From NCBI GenBank assembly GCA_903845115.1, contig CAIMWE010000044.1, positions 1 through 62,432 of the forward strand: a stretch of DNA of 62,432 nucleotides. Reading direction: 5' to 3'. Below are positions 25,800 to 34,422 of the stretch, one piece after another. Within the stretch, counting starts at the first letter, position 1. Every line of letters starts with the position of its first letter. Under the pieces are notes generated by a model. The model had not been told where the DNA came from. It ran no database searches and worked only from the letters and a program-made list of their open reading frames with translations. The stretch is from an uncultured Acidobacteriota bacterium (lineage in GTDB: Bacteria; Acidobacteriota; Thermoanaerobaculia; UBA5066). The translations under genes were made by a program, and so were the position numbers.

Positions 25800-27058
25800 C
25801 CGTCTCCCCCGGACTCTCCGTCCGCGCGAAACGGACCGTCACGGCGCTCCTCCTCGCTTTCGCCTGCACGCACGGTCTCTATCAGGCCGCCCGCGCCTTC
25901 TTCCACCCCAAGCAGGGCCTCGACCTCGCCCCCTCGTACCTGGCGGGGAGGATGGTCCGCGAGGGCTCCCGGGCCTTCTACGACGACCGCGCGATCGGGG
26001 CGCTCGGGACGGCGCTCGGGATGCGCGGTCCCGAAGGGGGAAGCGCACCGGTCCTCAACTTCATCTATCCCCCGTGGGTCCCCGCCGTCTACGCCCCGGT
26101 CTCCCTTCTCCCGTGGGACGCGGCCCGGCGGGCCTGGTTCGCCCTCTCCTTCCTCTGCTTCGTCGCGGCCCTCCTCGCGGTGGTCCTGGCGGCGGTGCCC
26201 GAGTCCCGCAGGAGGGCCGCCGTGGTGCCGGTCCTCGCCGCGGCCTGCTTCTACTTTCCTTTCTCCTACGGCCTCATGACGGGCCAGGCGAACGACCTGC
26301 TGCTCCTCCTGGCGGCCGGGGCGCTCCTCCTCCTGGTCCGCCGCCAGCCGCTCCTGGCCGGCGCGATCCTCGCCCCGGCGATCCTATGGAAGCCGTTCCT
26401 CCTGGCGGTCGTCCCCTTCCTCGTCTTCCGGAGAGAGTGGAAGGCGCTCGCCGGGCTGGCGGCCGGCGGCGTCTCCCTCGCGGCGATCTCCGCCCAGGCG
26501 GGAAACGAGGGAGGCTGGGCCGACTGGCTGCGGCAGATCTCCTCGCACAACGCGCTGACGGCGGCGGAACCCCGGAACCACTCCCTGGCGGCCGCGGTCC
26601 TCGCCTCCGGCCTCCCTCCGGCATGGGTCCTCCCGGTGACGAGGGCGGCGCAGGCCCTGACCGTCTTCGCTGCGGGGGCCCTCGTCGTCCCGGAGACCCG
26701 GCCCGGGGAGCCGCGCTACGCGCTGCAGTTCGGGGGAACGCTGGTGGCGGCGCTCCTCCTGACGCCGAAGGCCTGGGAGCACTACGGCGTCTTCCTCCTT
26801 CCCGCGTTCATCGCGGCCGCCGCCGTCGCGATCGAGGAGGAACGCCCGCAGATCTCCGCCTGCCTCGGAGCGTCGTTCGCCGTCTGGGGGCTCCTGCTCC
26901 AGGGCCGGGAAGAGTACCGTGCCCTGGCCGACGCGGGTCTCGCGTTCCTGGCGCCGGTCAAGAGCGCCGCGGCGGTCGCTCTCCTCCTCGTCTCGATCCG
27001 CCTCGTCTGGAGGCGGGGGAGTCAGTCGGTCAGGCCGGTGGAGCGCCCGAGCCGGTAG
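25796..27058 (+). CDS. GT87-family polytopic membrane glycosyltransferase (DUF2029-type)
   Basis: The 420-residue protein has about ten hydrophobic helices and the family features of GT87/DUF2029 GT-C-fold mannosyltransferase-like proteins. These include an early acidic loop (RAFYDDRAIG), an NFIYPPWVPAVYAP segment, GLMTGQANDLLLLL and WKPFLLAVVPF. It probably transfers sugar from a polyprenyl-phosphate donor on the outer face of the membrane; the acceptor is unknown. The ATG overlaps the phosphatase stop (ATGA). The 3' end overlaps the opposing Hsp70-like gene by 37 bases, so the two transcripts converge inside coding sequence. Confidence 0.82.
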   Translation: MTVSPGLSVRAKRTVTALLLAFACTHGLYQAARAFFHPKQGLDLAPSYLAGRMVREGSRAFYDDRAIGALGTALGMRGPEGGSAPVLNFIYPPWVPAVYAPVSLLPWDAARRAWFALSFLCFVAALLAVVLAAVPESRRRAAVVPVLAAACFYFPFSYGLMTGQANDLLLLLAAGALLLLVRRQPLLAGAILAPAILWKPFLLAVVPFLVFRREWKALAGLAAGGVSLAAISAQAGNEGGWADWLRQISSHNALTAAEPRNHSLAAAVLASGLPPAWVLPVTRAAQALTVFAAGALVVPETRPGEPRYALQFGGTLVAALLLTPKAWEHYGVFLLPAFIAAAAVAIEEERPQISACLGASFAVWGLLLQGREEYRALADAGLAFLAPVKSAAAVALLLVSIRLVWRRGSQSVRPVERPSR

Positions 27059-28548
27059 GTCTTCGAGAACCCGTCCGACAGGTCGGTCAGCGTCACCTCG
27101 ACGATCCCGTCGGCCGCGCACGAGAAGCGCTCCTCCACCTCGCGGCCGGTCCCGGGCATCCGGACGATCGGCGCCTTCTTGAGGCTCTTCAGTCCCCGGA
27201 GCGCGGGATCGAAGGGGAAGCGGATCGTGTCCCAGGGGGCGATGTCCCCTTCCGGCCGTCCCTTCGAGACGCGGCTGCACTCCACGAAGCGGAAGTGCCC
27301 CACGTTGTGGACGGCGGCGTACCGGCGGGTGGTCGTGAGGGGCGGCTCGCCCGGGGCCGGGAGCATCGTGTCGTTTCCGAAGATCGGGTCGAAGGTCACT
27401 CCCTCGCCCGACGACAGCTCGCGGAAGACCCCGAACGTCCGGTTCAGACGGTCGGTCACGGTGTACCCCGCCTCGCGGTCGAGGAGGATCGCGAGACCGA
27501 TGGCCGTCGCCGCGAACGGGTGGGGCGAACGCTTGACGCGCCGCTCGCCGTACTTCTCGCGGAGGCAGCGGGGGATCAGGGGAAAGGCCCCCGCGCCGCC
27601 GACGATGTAGATGCCCGCCAGCTCGGCCCAGTCGACCGCCACGTCGCCCGGCCTCTGGGGGTCGACGAAGACCGGCCCCATCGCCTCCATCGTCCTCTCG
27701 ACGAGGCGGTGGCACGCGGTGTAGATCTCCTCGATCGGGATCGAGACCGGGCCTGCTCCCACGGGCGAGAGGTCGAGGACGAGCCGGCGGGTGTTCGGGT
27801 TGATCGCCTCCTTCTGCCGGGTGCACTCCTCGAGGAGGAGGGATCGTGCGGTGGCGTCGGCCGCCGGGCTGCCGACCTTGGCCAGGACGGCGCCCAGGAT
27901 CACCTCGTCGAAGTCGTCCCCGCCGAGGCGCTGGACCCCCTCGGACGTGACGACCTCGCTCGCCCTCCCCGTCATCTTCAGGAGGGAGGCGTCGAAGGTT
28001 CCGCCGCCGAGGTCGTAGATGGCGACGTACTCGCGGTGCGAGGTGATCGTCGACCGGTAGCGGTGCGCGTACTCGATCCCGGCGGCGGACGGCTCGTTGA
28101 GGAACGCCGTCACCTTGAAGCCGACCCGCTGGAAGGCGTCGAGGGTGAGGAACCTCTGGGCGCTGCTGGAGTTCGCCGGCACGCCGATCGCCACCTCCAG
28201 CGGCTCCCGCGGACCGATCCCCGCGTTCGACTTCTCGACGAGCTCCTCGCGGAGCCGGGCCAGGAAGTTCACGAAGAGGTCGGTGAGGAGATAGGGGCGC
28301 CCGGCCAGCTCCACGCGGGAGAGGGGCCCGGCGTCCGAGAGGAGGCGCTTGAAGGACCGGAGGAGCTCCCACCCTGGCTTCCCGCGGACCTCCAGGGCGT
28401 CGGTCCCGAAGCGGACCTCTCCCCTGGCGTTGGCAGCCACCACCGACGGGAAGGAGTCGGCCCCCTCGAACGAGACGACCGGGTAATTTCCCCGGTCCAC
28501 GAGTGCGACGACCGTGTGGGTCGTCCCGAAGTCGATTCCGAGACGCAT
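27022..28548 (-). CDS. Hsp70/DnaK-family ATPase, truncated C-terminal region
   Basis: The 508-residue protein opens with the actin-like phosphate-1 loop GIDFGTTHTVV (4-14). It carries YDLGGGTFDASL (178-189), the EGVQRLGGDDFD segment, and a second phosphate/adenosine loop IVGGAGAFPLIP near 317. About 120 residues follow the ATPase core, and the helical lid and DnaK C-terminal tail are missing. Full DnaK has roughly 600-640 residues. No grpE or dnaJ lies nearby, so it is a specialised Hsp70-like protein rather than the housekeeping chaperone. It overlaps the convergent GT87 gene by 37 bases and is divergent from the exonuclease across 44 bases. Confidence 0.87.
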   Translation of the reverse strand: MRLGIDFGTTHTVVALVDRGNYPVVSFEGADSFPSVVAANARGEVRFGTDALEVRGKPGWELLRSFKRLLSDAGPLSRVELAGRPYLLTDLFVNFLARLREELVEKSNAGIGPREPLEVAIGVPANSSSAQRFLTLDAFQRVGFKVTAFLNEPSAAGIEYAHRYRSTITSHREYVAIYDLGGGTFDASLLKMTGRASEVVTSEGVQRLGGDDFDEVILGAVLAKVGSPAADATARSLLLEECTRQKEAINPNTRRLVLDLSPVGAGPVSIPIEEIYTACHRLVERTMEAMGPVFVDPQRPGDVAVDWAELAGIYIVGGAGAFPLIPRCLREKYGERRVKRSPHPFAATAIGLAILLDREAGYTVTDRLNRTFGVFRELSSGEGVTFDPIFGNDTMLPAPGEPPLTTTRRYAAVHNVGHFRFVECSRVSKGRPEGDIAPWDTIRFPFDPALRGLKSLKKAPIVRMPGTGREVEERFSCAADGIVEVTLTDLSDGFSKTYRLGRSTGLTD

Positions 28549-28592
28549 GGCCCGAGTTTCCGCTATCCTGTCCGCCCGTCAAGGGGACAGTG

Positions 28593-29417
28593 ATGAGCCA
28601 TTCCCTCCCCGACCTCCCCGCAGCCGCCCGCAAAGCCCTCGTCGCCCTGTGCGACGGGCGTCCCCTCGCGATCTTCGACCTCGAGACCACCGGCACCGAC
28701 CGGCTGAGCGACCGGATCGTCGAGGTCGCCGTCCTCCGGATCCACCCGGGCGGGGAGATCGCCTCGCTCGACAAGCGGGTGAACCCCGGCATCCGGATCC
28801 CCCGGGAAGCCTCGGGGATCCACGGGATCACCGATGCGGACGTCGAGTCCGCTCCGACCTTTGCCGCCATCGCGGCGGACCTCGTCGCGTTCCTCGACGG
28901 GGCCGACCTCGCCGGGTACAACATCCGCGGCTTCGACCTCCCTCTGCTCGCCAAGGAGTTCGAGAGGGTCCGGCAGCCTTTCTCGATGGAGGGCCGCCGG
29001 GTCGTCGACGCGCAGACCATCTTCTTCAAGAAAGAGCCCCGCGACCTGGCCGCCGCCGTCCGGCTCTTCGCAGGCAGGGAGCACGCCCGCGCTCACAACG
29101 CGCTCGCGGACGTCGTGGCCACCGCCGAGGTGCTGGCCGGAGAGCTCGGCCGCTATCCGGACCTTCCGAGGACCATGACGGGCCTGCACGAGTTCTCGTC
29201 CCCCGCCGAGGGACGATTCGTCGACCCGGACAAGCGGTTCATGTGGCGGGACGGCGCGGCCGTCTTCGCCTTCGGAGAGCACCGGGGAAGGCCCCTGGCG
29301 GACGTGGCCCGCACCCACCCCGCCTACCTGGAGTGGATCGCTCGGGCCGACTTCCCCGCCGAGGCGAAGAAGATCGTCACCGCCGCCCTCTCCGGCACCT
29401 TCCCGTCGAAGGGGTAG
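28593..29417 (+). CDS. DEDDh 3'-5' exonuclease with ExoX-like C-terminal domain
   Basis: The 274-residue protein has a DnaQ-fold exonuclease at 24-185. Exo I is FDLETT with Asp29 and Glu31, Exo II has Asp115 in RGFDLPLL, and Exo III has His168 and Asp173 in AHNALAD, which marks the DEDDh subclass. Residues 222-265 (FAFGEHRGRPLADV, then YLEWI) resemble the small C-terminal domain of exodeoxyribonuclease X. The ATG follows AAGGGGA. It probably degrades single-stranded or mismatched DNA ends. It is not the replicative epsilon subunit with confidence, because the polymerase-binding tail is absent. Confidence 0.88.
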   Translation: MSHSLPDLPAAARKALVALCDGRPLAIFDLETTGTDRLSDRIVEVAVLRIHPGGEIASLDKRVNPGIRIPREASGIHGITDADVESAPTFAAIAADLVAFLDGADLAGYNIRGFDLPLLAKEFERVRQPFSMEGRRVVDAQTIFFKKEPRDLAAAVRLFAGREHARAHNALADVVATAEVLAGELGRYPDLPRTMTGLHEFSSPAEGRFVDPDKRFMWRDGAAVFAFGEHRGRPLADVARTHPAYLEWIARADFPAEAKKIVTAALSGTFPSKG

Positions 29418-29770
29418 CCGCGACGCTCGGGCCGGCGAACCGCCGTGGGGGTGCGCCGCGATGGTCCTGCGCGCGCGCCACACCTGAACCGGCTGCAGTG
29501 GATCAGGGGAGACCGGACGCCGCCGGCCTCCCCTGCGGCCCTCCGGGCCTACCCCTCCGGGACGGGTGCCCGGCCCGTGCTCGAAGACCTTCGCGACGCG
29601 CCCCCGCGGCTCCCGCCCTCCATCCGAATTCTGCTGCGGGAACCGGAAAACGGGGACTCCGAAACCCTCGCCCTCCCGGGGCGCGGAGGGGAGGGGAGCG
29701 AAGCGACGAGGGGAACCCGCGCCAGGGTTCCCCTCTCTAACGGACAGCCGCTCCCGTGGCAAATGGACTT
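29418..29770. other. Intergenic region between convergent exonuclease gene and ftsZ
   Basis: No credible gene is present; a 109-codon plus-strand frame has no domain and runs into the ftsZ end. The stretch contains two strong inverted repeats (29708-29735 and 29758-29784) and several GC palindromes such as GGCCC-TCC-GGGCC. It most likely serves as the transcription end point for both converging units. Confidence 0.6.
29708..29735. repeat. Perfect 11-bp inverted repeat downstream of ftsZ
   Basis: GAGGGGAACCC (29708-29718) and GGGTTCCCCTC (29725-29735) are exact reverse complements around a 6-base loop. It has no U-run on either strand. It resembles the hairpin after argJ in stem length, loop size and the GGAAACCC/GGGGAACCC core. 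Confidence 0.6.
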
Positions 29771-29784
29771 CTAGTCCATTTGCC
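29758..29784 (-). terminator. 12-bp perfect palindrome spanning the ftsZ stop codon
   Basis: GGCAAATGGACT (29758-29769) and AGTCCATTTGCC (29773-29784) are exact reverse complements with a 3-base loop. The ftsZ TAG stop (29771-29773) lies at the loop edge, so the last four sense codons form one arm. With the hairpin at 29708-29735 it makes a tandem structure at the 3' end of the dcw transcript. Neither is followed by a U-run; termination or 3'-end protection is inferred. Confidence 0.5.
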
Positions 29785-30949
29785 TCCTCAGGAACGTCGG
29801 GATATCCAGGACGTCGTCCCGGGAGTCCTTCTGGAAGATCAGGTTCGGCGGGCCGAACCCGGATTCATCCTGCGCCATCAGGTCCGGTAGCGGCTTCAGG
29901 TCGCCCACCCGGATCGGCTGCGTCACCATCGCTCTGGCGGCCGCGCGAGAGGCGATCGCCGCCGGCGCGTCGAACCCGGTGGCGATGACGCTGATCTTCA
30001 CCTGGTCCTTCATCTCCTTGTCCTGGACCAGGCCGAAGATGACGTTGGCGTCCTCGTCCGCCGCCTGCTGGATGATCGCGCACGCCTCGTTGACCTCGGC
30101 GAGCGTCAGGTCCTCGCCGCCCGTCACGTTGATCAGGATCGCGCGCGCCCCCTGGATCGACTGCTCCTCGAGGAGCGGGTTGGAGATGGCTTTCTGCGCG
30201 GCCTCCACCGCGCGGTGCTCGCCCGACGCGGTCCCGGTCCCCATCAGCGCCATCCCCATGCTCTTCATCACCGTCTTCACGTCGGCGAAGTCGAGGTTGA
30301 CGACCCCCGGCACCGTGATGAGGTCGCTGATCCCCTGGACCGCCTGACGGAGGACGTCGTCGGCGATCCGGAACGCCTCCCACGTCGTCACGTTCCGGTC
30401 CACGAAGCTGTAGAGCCGCTCGTTCGGGATCGTGATCAGCGTGTCGACGTACTCCCGCAGCTCCGCGATCCCCTCCTCGGCGAGCCGGAGTTTCCGGCGC
30501 CCCTCGAAGGCGAACGGCTTCGAGACGATCGCCACGACGAGGGCCCCCGTCTCGGAGGCGATCCGGGCGACGACCGGGGCCGCGCCGGTGCCGGTCCCGC
30601 CGCCCATCCCCGCCGTCACGAAGACCATGTCGGCCCCCGTCAGGACCTCCGCGATCCGGTCGGCCTCCTCCATCGCGGCTTCCCGCCCGACGTTCGGGTT
30701 CGCTCCGGCCCCCATCCCCCGGGCTGTGTTCAGCCCGAGCTGGAGCTTGGTCGCCGCCCGGTTCACCCGGAGGACCTGGAGGTCGGTGTTGGCGGCCACG
30801 AACTCGACCCCGCGGATGCCCGCGGCGATCATCCGGTTCACGGCGTTTCCACCCCCTCCGCCCACTCCGACGACACGGATCCGGGCCGGCGGCACCTCGT
30901 CGTTCAGCATGATTTGCAGCACGGGCTGCTCCTCCTCGAACAGGATCAT
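29771..30949 (-). CDS. ftsZ: Cell division protein FtsZ
   Basis: This 392-residue tubulin homologue polymerises with GTP into the cytokinetic ring. The glycine-rich GVGGGGGNAVNRM start, the tubulin signature GGGTGTG (116-122), the NTDLQ motif and the NLDFADVKTVM catalytic T7 loop are all present. The C-terminal peptide DVLDIPTFLRRQ is the conserved site that binds FtsA. The linker before it is short, about 50 residues. The ATG at 30949 follows GAGGACAAAGA. It is the last gene of the dcw cluster, 19 bases after ftsA, and its stop codon lies within a perfect palindrome. Confidence 0.98.
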   Translation of the reverse strand: MILFEEEQPVLQIMLNDEVPPARIRVVGVGGGGGNAVNRMIAAGIRGVEFVAANTDLQVLRVNRAATKLQLGLNTARGMGAGANPNVGREAAMEEADRIAEVLTGADMVFVTAGMGGGTGTGAAPVVARIASETGALVVAIVSKPFAFEGRRKLRLAEEGIAELREYVDTLITIPNERLYSFVDRNVTTWEAFRIADDVLRQAVQGISDLITVPGVVNLDFADVKTVMKSMGMALMGTGTASGEHRAVEAAQKAISNPLLEEQSIQGARAILINVTGGEDLTLAEVNEACAIIQQAADEDANVIFGLVQDKEMKDQVKISVIATGFDAPAAIASRAAARAMVTQPIRVGDLKPLPDLMAQDESGFGPPNLIFQKDSRDDVLDIPTFLRRQMD

Positions 30950-30968
30950 TCTTTGTCCTCCATCATAG

Positions 30969-32213
30969 TCAAGCCGCCGACGCGGGGAACAGTCCTTTTA
31001 GAGAATTCTTGATGCGGGTGAGGATGGAGCGCGGGGCCGCCGGACGGTTCCGGGTGGCCGCGCCCGAGCCCCGCCCGTGGACGAGGAGGCCCGCGGCGCA
31101 GGCCCATTCCGGCCCCGCCAAGAGGTCGGTGAGCCCTCCGAAGTCGCGGGGCACCCCGAGGCGGACGCCCGAGGCTCCCAGCAAGTTCTCGGCTACCTCC
31201 AGGATCCCGTCCAGGGAGGCTCCGCCTCCCGTCAGGACGAGGCCGGCGCGGAGCTCCTGCGCCGGATTGTCGCGCGTCGCCTCTTCCCAGAGCATCGTCA
31301 GCAGCTCTTCCGCCCGGGGCTGGAGGATCTCCGCGATCCGTCGGCGGGCCACGGGCTGCACGCCGCGGCCCCCCATGAGCGGCACGTCGATCGTCTCGTC
31401 CTCGCCGACGAGGGCGGCGAGCGCCGCCCCGTACTTCTTCTTGATCCGCTCCGCGTCGGGCACCGGCGTCTTGAGCACCACGGCCAGGTCGTTCGTGAAG
31501 TGGTCGCCCCCGATGCCGAGGACCGAGGTGTGGACGAGCGCCCCCTGCCTCCAGACCGCGACCTCCGTCGTCCCGCCTCCGATGTCCGCGAGGACGACGC
31601 CGAGCTCCTTCTCGTCCGGAGTCAGGACGGCGGCCCCGGCCGCCAGGGGCTCGAGGACCATCTCGATCACCTCGATCCCCGCGCGGTTGATGCAGTTCAG
31701 GAGGTTCTGGGTCGTCGCGACCGGGAGGGTGATCACGTGGACGTCGGCCTCCAGCCGGCTCCCGACCATCCCGAGCGGGTCGGCGACGCCGTCCTGTCCG
31801 TCCACGACGAACTCGCGCGGGAGGACGTGGAGGATCTCGAACTCCGACGGGATCGGGACGGAGCGCGCCGCGTCGAGGGCCCGCGCGATGTCCTCCCGGG
31901 AGATCTCCCGGTTCTTCGCGGAGACCGCCACCACCTGCCGGCTGTTGAAGGACTTCACGGAAGGGCCCGCGACCCCGACGACGGCCCGTCCGACCTGGAC
32001 GCCCGCCATCAGCTCGGCCTCCTCGGTCGCGCGCTTGATCGCCTCGACGGTCGCGGGGACGTCGATGATCGCCCCCTTCCGGGCGCCCTTGTGCCCGGCG
32101 GTCCCCTTGCCGACGATCTCGACGCGTCCGTCCTCCTTCGTCTCCGCGATGAGGGCGCAGACCTTCGTCGATCCGATGTCCAGGCTCACGAGATACGGCG
32201 TGTTTTTCGGCAC
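30969..32213 (-). CDS. ftsA: Cell division protein FtsA
   Basis: This 414-residue actin-like ATPase tethers FtsZ to the membrane. Residues 8-16 (LVSLDIGST) form the first phosphate loop. The family-specific 1C domain contains SREDIARALDAA, and DIGGGTTEVAVW is the second phosphate motif. LVLTGGGASLDG binds adenosine. The C-terminal ILTRIKNSLKGLF is a good amphipathic membrane-targeting helix. I chose the GTG at 32213: AGAGG lies seven bases upstream and the protein then starts MPKNTPYLVSLDIG. FtsQ ends 11 bases before it. Confidence 0.96.
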   Translation of the reverse strand: MPKNTPYLVSLDIGSTKVCALIAETKEDGRVEIVGKGTAGHKGARKGAIIDVPATVEAIKRATEEAELMAGVQVGRAVVGVAGPSVKSFNSRQVVAVSAKNREISREDIARALDAARSVPIPSEFEILHVLPREFVVDGQDGVADPLGMVGSRLEADVHVITLPVATTQNLLNCINRAGIEVIEMVLEPLAAGAAVLTPDEKELGVVLADIGGGTTEVAVWRQGALVHTSVLGIGGDHFTNDLAVVLKTPVPDAERIKKKYGAALAALVGEDETIDVPLMGGRGVQPVARRRIAEILQPRAEELLTMLWEEATRDNPAQELRAGLVLTGGGASLDGILEVAENLLGASGVRLGVPRDFGGLTDLLAGPEWACAAGLLVHGRGSGAATRNRPAAPRSILTRIKNSLKGLFPASAA

Positions 32214-32224
32214 GGCAATGCCTC

Positions 32225-33037
32225 TCAGGTCTTCCCGCGCACCGCGTCCGACGCGGGCGCTTTCAGGATGATCCGGTCGTTGAATCGTAGGTCGGCCTCG
32301 TTCCGGAGGAGGGCGTGGCGGTCGAGCTCGGGTCGGAGCGTCAGGTAGACCCGCCAGAGGGCCGAGGCCCTGCCCGGCGAGAGCGCGTCGGGCCCGAAGA
32401 GGAGCCGCGTGCGGCTCTCCCGGTCCACCGCCGCGAACCCTTCCCCCTGGACGGAGACCTCCGAGAGCCGGTCGAAGAGGGCCGGATCGTCCTCGCGGAT
32501 CCGCGCCACGAAGGCCGCGCCCCTCCCCAGGGCCTTCGGTCCGCCGGCCTCCGCGTCGATCACGACGAAGTCGGCGGCCGCGGAGAGCCCCTTCCCCGCG
32601 TGGGGGCCGAGGAGGGTCCCCGCCGCGTCGACGGCCCAGAGCTCGCCTTCTTTCCGCGCCAGGGCGATGGGCGGCCGCGCCGTCACGGTGACCTGAATGG
32701 TCCCCGGGACGACCCGCCGGGCGATCGCCCTCTCCACCCACGGGAACGACGAGAGGGCGGCGACGGGTCCGTCGAGGTCGACGAAGAGGAGGGGCTGGCC
32801 GATGCAGCGGTCCGTGGCGGTCTCGGCCTCCGCGCGGCGGGCCTCGGGGACTCCCTCGAGGACGACGCGGGTCACGGTGAACTTCGGGTGGAATCGCAGG
32901 ACCAGGAGGAGAATCGCCAGGCCGGCGCCGGCCCCGGCCGCGAGAGCGGCGGCGAGCGCGGCGGTGCGGATCCTCGCGGCCAGGCGGCGGGCCGGGCGGG
33001 CCGCGGGGGCCGGGGGCCGGTAGAACGTCTCGGCCAT
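32225..33037 (-). CDS. ftsQ: Cell division protein FtsQ/DivIB
   Basis: The 270-residue bitopic protein has a basic cytoplasmic tail, a membrane helix at about 25-48 and a POTRA domain (about 52-120, with FTVTRVVLEGV and LFVDLDGPVAALSSFPWVERA). A FtsQ beta domain follows. It links early divisome proteins to the FtsL/FtsB pair and septal synthase. The ATG at 33037 lies two bases after the murC stop. A GTG at 33067 would add ten residues and overlap murC; I prefer the ATG. In many species murB and ddl sit between murC and ftsQ, but here they are absent. Confidence 0.93.
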   Translation of the reverse strand: MAETFYRPPAPAARPARRLAARIRTAALAAALAAGAGAGLAILLLVLRFHPKFTVTRVVLEGVPEARRAEAETATDRCIGQPLLFVDLDGPVAALSSFPWVERAIARRVVPGTIQVTVTARPPIALARKEGELWAVDAAGTLLGPHAGKGLSAAADFVVIDAEAGGPKALGRGAAFVARIREDDPALFDRLSEVSVQGEGFAAVDRESRTRLLFGPDALSPGRASALWRVYLTLRPELDRHALLRNEADLRFNDRIILKAPASDAVRGKT

Positions 33038-33039
33038 GC

Positions 33040-34422
33040 TCAGCGGTCCCCGTTCCCCGCGAGCCACTCCTCGCCGAGCTGGACGACGTCGCCCGCTCCC
33101 ATCGTGATCAGGACGTCTCCAGGCCGGAGCGCCTGGTCGAGGGCCGGCAGGATCTCTTCTCTCGAGGCGAGGAACCGGACGTTGCGGTGGCCGCGCGCCG
33201 CGGCCGCCCCGGCCACGAGCTGGCCGGTCACGCCCTCGATCGGCGCCTCCCGGGAGCCGTAGATGGGCGCGACGAAGAGGACGTCGCTGGCCAGGAACGC
33301 GGCGCCGAATTCCTGCTGGAAGTCCCGGGTCCGCGAGTAGAGGTGGGGCTGGAAGAGGACGGCGATGCGGCGGTCGGGGAAGGACTGCCGCGCCGCCGCG
33401 AGCGTGGCCGTCACCTCGGTCGGGTGATGGGCGTAGTCGTCGATCACGATCACGTCGCGGCGCTCCCCCTTCCGCTCGAAGCGGCGGATGACGCCGCCGA
33501 AGCCCGAGAGGGCCTTCGCCACGACCGGGAACGGGATCTCCAGCTCCAGCGAGACCGCGATCGCCGCGAGCGCGTTCTTGACGTTGTGGAGCCCCGAGAG
33601 CGGCAGCTCGATCCGGCCGAGCGCCTCGCCCCCGGCCACCGCCACGAACCGGGAGACCCCCCGGTCGAGCGCGAGATCGCGGGCGGTGACGTCCGCCTGG
33701 GGCGTCAGCCCGAACGTGACGACGCGGCGCTCGATCAGCGGGCGGATCTCCTGCACGTTCGGGTCGTCGAGCCCGAGGAGGGCGGCGCCGAAGAACGGAA
33801 CGGTCCGGGCGAAGCGCGCGAAGGAGGCCTTGAGGTCCTCGATGTCCTTGTAGGTGTCGAGGTGCTCGCGGTCGATGTTGTTCACCACCGCGAGGATCGG
33901 GCGGAGCTCCAGGAACGAGCGGTCGAACTCGTCCGCCTCGGCGACCAGGAGATCCCCCCGGCCCAGCCGGGCGCTCGTCCCCATCTGGCGGACGCGGCCC
34001 CCGACGATGATCGTAGGGTCGAGGCCGGCGGCGACGAGGATGGCCCCGGTCATCGAGGTCGTCGTCGTCTTCCCGTGGGTGCCGGCGATGGCGATCCCCT
34101 GCCGGACCCGCATCACCTCCGCGAGCATCTCGGCGCGCTTGATCACCGGGAGCCCCGCCGCGCGGGCGGCGCTGACCTCGGGGTTGTCCTCCATCACGGC
34201 GGACGAGTAGACGACCACGTCGGCGCCCGAGACCTGCTCCGCGCGGTGGCCCGCGGCGAAGACGGGGATCCCGAGCTCCCGGAGACGGGCCGTGGCGTCG
34301 CTCTCCCTGAGGTCGGAGCCCGTCACCGTCAGACCGACGCTCTTGAGGAGCTCGGCGAGGCCGGACATTCCGATGCCCCCGATCCCCACGAAATGCAGCC
34401 GCTTCACTCGAAGGAAATTCAC
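33040..34422 (-). CDS. murC: UDP-N-acetylmuramate--L-alanine ligase
   Basis: This 460-residue Mur ligase adds L-Ala to UDP-MurNAc, the first cytoplasmic peptide step. The N-terminal Rossmann motif GIGGIGMSG (13-21) binds the UDP sugar. GTHGKTTTT (114-122) is the ATP loop, and DDYAHHPTEV belongs to the C-terminal domain. The GTG at 34422 forms a GTGA overlap with the murG stop; a second GTG at 34407 is a weaker alternative. Length is typical for MurC. Confidence 0.96.
   Translation of the reverse strand: MNFLRVKRLHFVGIGGIGMSGLAELLKSVGLTVTGSDLRESDATARLRELGIPVFAAGHRAEQVSGADVVVYSSAVMEDNPEVSAARAAGLPVIKRAEMLAEVMRVRQGIAIAGTHGKTTTTSMTGAILVAAGLDPTIIVGGRVRQMGTSARLGRGDLLVAEADEFDRSFLELRPILAVVNNIDREHLDTYKDIEDLKASFARFARTVPFFGAALLGLDDPNVQEIRPLIERRVVTFGLTPQADVTARDLALDRGVSRFVAVAGGEALGRIELPLSGLHNVKNALAAIAVSLELEIPFPVVAKALSGFGGVIRRFERKGERRDVIVIDDYAHHPTEVTATLAAARQSFPDRRIAVLFQPHLYSRTRDFQQEFGAAFLASDVLFVAPIYGSREAPIEGVTGQLVAGAAAARGHRNVRFLASREEILPALDQALRPGDVLITMGAGDVVQLGEEWLAGNGDR

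Noticed and set aside
29445-29774. 109-codon plus-strand frame after the exonuclease gene
   Set aside because: It has no domain or ribosome site, contains the hairpin arms and runs into ftsZ. It is treated as non-coding.
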